From: Candidatus Peregrinibacteria bacterium
GTDB taxonomy: Bacteria; Patescibacteriota; Gracilibacteria; UBA1369
Length of the DNA stretch: 10,691 nucleotides
Direction: 5' to 3'
NCBI GenBank assembly: GCA_014729615.1
Contig: WJJQ01000041.1
Coordinates: 1 to 10,691, forward strand
Positions 7,451 through 10,691 of the stretch are shown piece after piece (position 1 is the first letter of the stretch; each line of letters opens with the position of its first letter). Below the pieces are notes generated by a model. The model made no database searches and had not been told where the DNA came from. It saw nothing but the letters and a program-made list of their open reading frames with translations. The translations under genes were made by a program, and so were the position numbers.

Positions 7451-8122
7451 ATGGCAATGAAAATGAAAAAAGGAGTCACACATTACAAAAGTTTTAAGAC
7501 TCAAATACAATCCTTCTCAATATTAATATTATTTGTACTTATAGGAGCGGGGGTATATGGATACTTTCAGTATCAAGATTATGCCGCGGCAAGATCAGCT
7601 TTAAAAGACGGTCAAACCAAACTGGCCGAACTACAGGCAATGCAGGATGAAGTTTCAGATGAATACAGTGAAATTAAAAATACCTATGATGAAAACTTTA
7701 AAGACGTTAACGAAGCAATTGAAGCGGTGTTTCCTCCCGATGAGTTTTATACCAAATTAACAGAAACTCTGGATCGTTACATACTTGATCTTGATGAACA
7801 GGGAACACAAAGTAACGACACAATATTTATGGGTAATTTGAAATTCAGCCGAGGCAAATATGATGCTGAAAAAGGATATTCAGTTTTACCGTTTACATTG
7901 ACGCTGGAAGCATCCCGTGAAAATTTTACCGAATTTTTGAAATATATAGAAACATCAGGATCACTGGATGATGGAACACGTTTAATGGAAGTTCAATCTA
8001 TTTCATTAAGTTTTCCCACAAGCGAAGTGGAAACTGTTGCCGGCCGTTCGCTGGTGGAAGGAAATATTTTAAATGTCACATTAGCATTGAATGCATATTA
8101 TCAGGCTCCGCCTCAAGCATAA
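7451..8122 (+). CDS. pilO: PilO-like type IV pilus alignment protein
   Basis: 223 residues, close to the usual PilO length. The short basic cytoplasmic N-terminus is followed by one transmembrane helix (about 20-40, ending GVYGYFQYQDY), a predicted coiled coil (about 45-90) and a small alpha/beta domain (about 93-215). The pattern FPPDEFYTKLTETLDRY followed by VLPFTLTLEASRENFTEFLKYIE and a final strand NVTLALNAYY fits the PilO ferredoxin-like fold, where a strand precedes a helix that places Phe and Leu on one face. It should dimerise with the PilN-like protein encoded 26 bases upstream. Three ATGs lie close together (7451, 7457, 7463). I took the first, which follows ACACAAA; none has a Shine-Dalgarno. 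The identification relies on topology, length and position between pilN and pilB, since PilO sequences diverge strongly. Confidence 0.75.
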   Translation: MAMKMKKGVTHYKSFKTQIQSFSILILFVLIGAGVYGYFQYQDYAAARSALKDGQTKLAELQAMQDEVSDEYSEIKNTYDENFKDVNEAIEAVFPPDEFYTKLTETLDRYILDLDEQGTQSNDTIFMGNLKFSRGKYDAEKGYSVLPFTLTLEASRENFTEFLKYIETSGSLDDGTRLMEVQSISLSFPTSEVETVAGRSLVEGNILNVTLALNAYYQAPPQA

Positions 8123-8141
8123 TTTTTTGAATACTAAATAA

Positions 8142-9764
8142 ATGCCGGAAGAACAATCAAAATTAAAGTTATTGCAAGATGCCATTTTGGCCGGAAATAT
8201 TCCTCAAATGGTATTAAACATTATTAGTTATGCTTTAGATGTAAGATCTTCGGATATTCACATTGAACCGGAAGACAATACTGTTCGTATTCGTTATCGT
8301 GTGGATGGTGTATTAAGACAAATAGTTGAGTATCCGCATAATATTCACCCGGCGGTGGTGTCTCGCGTGAAAATTATGTCAAATTTAAAAATTGATGAAC
8401 AAAGGATCCCGCAAGATGGAAGATCTACCGTTACAACCAAAGACAACCGTGAAATGGATCTGCGTATTTCAACTCTTCCCACCGTACGTGGTGAAAAGAT
8501 TGTAATGCGTATTCAGGATAAGTCCAGAAAGATTCCCGATCTTCCGGAATTAGGTCTACAAGGTAGCGCGTTGAAATTTTTTGAGGACGCTTTAAAACTG
8601 CCAAACGGTATTATTTTAACCACGGGGCCAACCGGTTCAGGTAAAACAACCACTATGTACTCCGCCATGGCGCGTTTGAATAAAGTCGATGTAAACATTA
8701 TGACGATTGAAGATCCGGTGGAAATTCAAATGAACGGACTTAACCAAAGTCAGGTTCACCCCGATATTGATTATACGTTTGCTAACGGTCTTCGAACCGC
8801 GTTACGTCAGGATCCCGACATTATTATGGTGGGGGAAATTCGTGACCGCGAAACAATAAATATTGCCATTGAAGCTTCGCTAACGGGGCATTTGGTACTT
8901 TCAACAATTCACACAAACAGCGCGGTTGAAACTTTGACGCGTATTTTGAATATGGGAGTTCCCCCCTTTCTTTTAACGGCTTCGTTGGAATTGGTAATTG
9001 CTCAGCGTTTGGTGAGACGACTTTGTGAAAATTGTAAAAAACCCGTTCAGCCCGACCCTGAAATTTTAGAACTTGTTAAAAACGCGATGGATAACTTGGG
9101 CTCAACAGATGAAATTGATCAGGAAAAATTGAAAAATCTGCAGTTTTACGGACCTGAAGGTTGCGAAGAATGTGATGGAATAGGCTATAAAGGCCGGCTT
9201 GGTTTATATGAAATCATGCGTATGAATAATGAGTTACGTAAGCTTATTTTAACCGGAGCAAGTGCAATGGAAATTGAAAAGGCAGCCATTCAAAACGGAA
9301 TGGTAACTCTGGAACAAATCGGTATTATTAAAGCTTTAAAAGCTGATACAAGTCTTGATGAAGTTTATAGAGTGGCTAAAAAAATGGAAATGGGACCCGG
9401 GAAAAAATCGACCAAGAAAAAAATGGAGAACCCGGAAGCGGATTCAGTTGAAGATGTAACGGAAAGCATGAAAAAAGAAGAACCGGCTACGGAAAAACCT
9501 GCAAAACCGGCGGTTAGCCCGCCTCCCAAAGTAAAAGTGGAAAAAGTTGAGCAGATTAATAATCCTGCAAAACCTGCGCCCGCCCCTGCGCCCGCGCCCG
9601 CCCCTGTCGCGCAAACCGTTCAAACGGAACAAGCGGCGCAAGCAGAACAAGCGGCGCAACCTGCTCAACAGGAGCAAAAAACGCGGCAGGTGCAAACAGC
9701 TCCTTCAAATGCGGCACCTCAAGTGCAAAGTGAAGGACAAAGACCATTACCAAGCGAAAATTAA
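8142..9764 (+). CDS. pilB: PilB/GspE-type pilus assembly ATPase with long C-terminal tail
   Basis: 540 residues; the cytoplasmic hexameric motor that should power pilin insertion through the PilC platform. The N2 domain (about 15-125) has SSDIHIEPEDNTVRIRYRVDG. The RecA-like domain shows Walker A GPTGSGKTT (162-170), the Asp box TIEDPVE (188-194), Walker B LRQDPDIIMVGEIRD (221-235) and the His box TGHLVLSTIHT (248-258). Four cysteines, CENC (295-298) and CEEC (341-344), form the zinc site that marks assembly ATPases and is absent from the retraction ATPase PilT. In-frame TAA directly precedes the ATG, so the missing N-terminal N1/MshEN-type domain is not an annotation error. Residues 416-540 are a Lys/Glu then Pro/Ala/Gln-rich tail without recognisable domain. 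A 19-base gap separates it from pilO, and pilC follows after 11 bases. GspE of a type II secretion system is the alternative, but gene order favours a pilus. Confidence 0.93.
   Translation: MPEEQSKLKLLQDAILAGNIPQMVLNIISYALDVRSSDIHIEPEDNTVRIRYRVDGVLRQIVEYPHNIHPAVVSRVKIMSNLKIDEQRIPQDGRSTVTTKDNREMDLRISTLPTVRGEKIVMRIQDKSRKIPDLPELGLQGSALKFFEDALKLPNGIILTTGPTGSGKTTTMYSAMARLNKVDVNIMTIEDPVEIQMNGLNQSQVHPDIDYTFANGLRTALRQDPDIIMVGEIRDRETINIAIEASLTGHLVLSTIHTNSAVETLTRILNMGVPPFLLTASLELVIAQRLVRRLCENCKKPVQPDPEILELVKNAMDNLGSTDEIDQEKLKNLQFYGPEGCEECDGIGYKGRLGLYEIMRMNNELRKLILTGASAMEIEKAAIQNGMVTLEQIGIIKALKADTSLDEVYRVAKKMEMGPGKKSTKKKMENPEADSVEDVTESMKKEEPATEKPAKPAVSPPPKVKVEKVEQINNPAKPAPAPAPAPAPVAQTVQTEQAAQAEQAAQPAQQEQKTRQVQTAPSNAAPQVQSEGQRPLPSEN
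9573..9605 (+). repeat. Pro-Ala dipeptide-coding tract in the pilB tail
   Basis: Eleven codons alternate Pro and Ala (residues 478-488 of the ATPase), written with ccg-free CCC/CCT and GCG/GCC codons. This makes a GC-rich island in an otherwise AT-rich region. Such tracts form stiff extended linkers; here it lies in the predicted disordered tail. Confidence 0.75.
9627..9662 (+). repeat. 18-base tandem duplication in the pilB tail
   Basis: The 15-base string gaacaagcggcgcaa occurs identically at 9627-9641 and 9645-9659, giving an 18-base period and the peptide EQAAQAEQAAQP (residues 496-507). Gln/Ala-rich sequence continues after it. This suggests recent in-frame growth of the tail. Confidence 0.75.
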
Positions 9765-9775
9765 AACTAAAAACC

Positions 9776-10691
9776 ATGCCAGAAAAACAAGCCAAAGGAT
9801 TCGGATACGGCGAAAAGGATGCAACATTCCAGTTGAAATCCCAATCAGACAATTCGGATCAGGGCAAACCAAAAGAAAAACAAATTCTGCTTAATATTGC
9901 CAGCAAGTCCGGCGATAAAATATTGATCAGGAAAAAACAAGGTAGCGTTCAACTGACCGGGAATCCTATAATTGATACTTTTAATAAGTTAAACGATTGG
10001 GTAATTCAACAATCAAAAGTTAAGGTTAAAGATAAAGCGGTATTTTTTAGATTATTGGCCGTGATGCTTAATGCGGGTCTGCCGCTGATTAAATCGCTTG
10101 ATACTCTTGGTGTGCAGTTTGAAAAATCTCCCAAACTTGCAAAGATTCTTTTCGCAATGGCGAGAGAAATTGAAAAGGGTGCATCATTGAGTGATGCCAT
10201 GGGTGAATATAATGATGTTTTTAATGATGCTGAAATTGGTGTGGTGCGCGCGGGTGAAGCTTCCGGTCAAATGAACAAAACTCTAAAATCATTGGCTTTG
10301 GATGTTGAAAAATCCGCTTCCATCGCGGGTAAAGTAAAGGGTGCCATGATTTATCCGATAGTGATTATGTCACTTTTGGTTGTGGCTATTTTCTTAATGA
10401 TGACAATGGTTGTACCGCAAATTACGCGTCTTTTTACGCAAACGGGCGAACAATTGCCGCTGCCGACAAGAATTTTAATAGCCGTAAGTGAATTTAGCGT
10501 GGCTTATTGGCCGGTTGTAATTGGAGGCGTTGTACTGGCAATATTTTTATTTGGAGTTTTTCGAAAAACAAGACAAGGACGTTTTTTATTACATCAATTC
10601 GCTATAAGTGTGCCAATTTTCGGGCCTTTAATCCGAAAAACCGCATTGTCTAAATTCGCGAGAGGTTTTTCAAACATGCTGGGGTCGGGTG
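9776..10691 (+). CDS. pilC: PilC/GspF-type pilus platform protein (5' part, runs off the window)
   Basis: The frame stays open from ATG 9776 to the right edge (305 full codons). The product is the inner-membrane platform that couples PilB's ATP cycle to pilus growth. Residues 1-85 are a polar, probably cytoplasmic extension. The first T2SSF domain (about 88-216) has the family's pattern: FFRLLAVMLNAGLPLIKSLD, then EIEKGASLSDAM, the signature VRAGEASGQMNKTL and KVKGAMIYPIVIM. It is followed by a transmembrane helix (about 195-215) ending in VPQITRLF. A second hydrophobic segment lies at about 243-262, and the second T2SSF repeat begins at about 290 with LSKFARGFSNMLGSG at the edge. Full-length homologues are about 400 residues, so roughly 100-150 are missing. 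The start is 11 bases after pilB, preceded by TAAAAACC with no Shine-Dalgarno. Because the gene is incomplete here, a C-terminal oddity cannot be excluded. Confidence 0.93.
   Translation, partial: MPEKQAKGFGYGEKDATFQLKSQSDNSDQGKPKEKQILLNIASKSGDKILIRKKQGSVQLTGNPIIDTFNKLNDWVIQQSKVKVKDKAVFFRLLAVMLNAGLPLIKSLDTLGVQFEKSPKLAKILFAMAREIEKGASLSDAMGEYNDVFNDAEIGVVRAGEASGQMNKTLKSLALDVEKSASIAGKVKGAMIYPIVIMSLLVVAIFLMMTMVVPQITRLFTQTGEQLPLPTRILIAVSEFSVAYWPVVIGGVVLAIFLFGVFRKTRQGRFLLHQFAISVPIFGPLIRKTALSKFARGFSNMLGSG

Noticed and set aside
8142..9764. PilT-type retraction ATPase
   Set aside because: The zinc-binding cysteines (295, 298, 341, 344) and pilO-pilB-pilC order mark an assembly ATPase.
9547..9894. 115-codon + strand frame, very Lys/Arg-rich, overlapping pilB and pilC
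   Set aside because: It is the shifted reading of the GC-rich pilB tail and the start of pilC, both of which have recognisable products in their own frames.
1..10691. CRISPR arrays, tRNA or rRNA genes, insertion sequences, phage genes
   Set aside because: I saw no regularly spaced repeats, cloverleaf-like conserved arms, rRNA motifs, transposase motifs or terminal inverted repeats.

Overview
The window looks like a chromosomal segment from an AT-rich bacterium. It is most likely a member of the Candidate Phyla Radiation (Patescibacteria), perhaps Candidatus Peregrinibacteria. That placement is an inference from three things: the style of the type IV pilus proteins, which are small core domains with long low-complexity extensions; a decayed gene resembling an HNH-associated family I recall as common in that group; and A-rich start sites without Shine-Dalgarno motifs. 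All five complete genes end in TAA. None has an in-frame TGA, so the UGA-to-glycine code of the related Gracilibacteria is not in use here.

Bases 1-541 hold no intact gene that I can support. A short open frame on the + strand ends at 92. A frameshifted gene remnant lies on the - strand (419 down to 109). About 120 bases of apparently empty DNA then lead to a promoter-like element beginning with a perfect TTGACA at 542.

Bases 599-5726 form a two-gene efflux operon. The first gene encodes a lipoprotein membrane-fusion (adaptor) protein with an unusually long helical hairpin. The second, one base downstream, encodes an RND-family proton-driven exporter. The exporter keeps the TM4 Asp-Asp pair and the TM10 Lys, and carries an apparent extra pair of transmembrane helices between TM6 and TM7. 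No outer-membrane channel gene is present.

Bases 5727-5882 are a 156-base gap with a candidate promoter. A type IV pilus assembly operon follows and runs off the right edge: a large PilN-like protein, a PilO-like protein, the PilB/GspE-type assembly ATPase and the 5' part of the PilC/GspF-type platform protein. PilN and PilO should form the envelope-side alignment complex, PilC the inner-membrane platform and PilB the cytoplasmic motor that drives pilin polymerisation. PilN has an extra segment of about 200 residues and no visible NLLP motif. PilB lacks the N-terminal N1/MshEN-type domain and gains a Pro/Ala/Gln-rich tail of about 125 residues. No pilM, pilT or pilin gene lies inside the window.

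I do not see a wholly new system. The most notable points are the enlarged adaptor/exporter pair in a probable single-membrane cell and the remodelled cytoplasmic side of the pilus machine.
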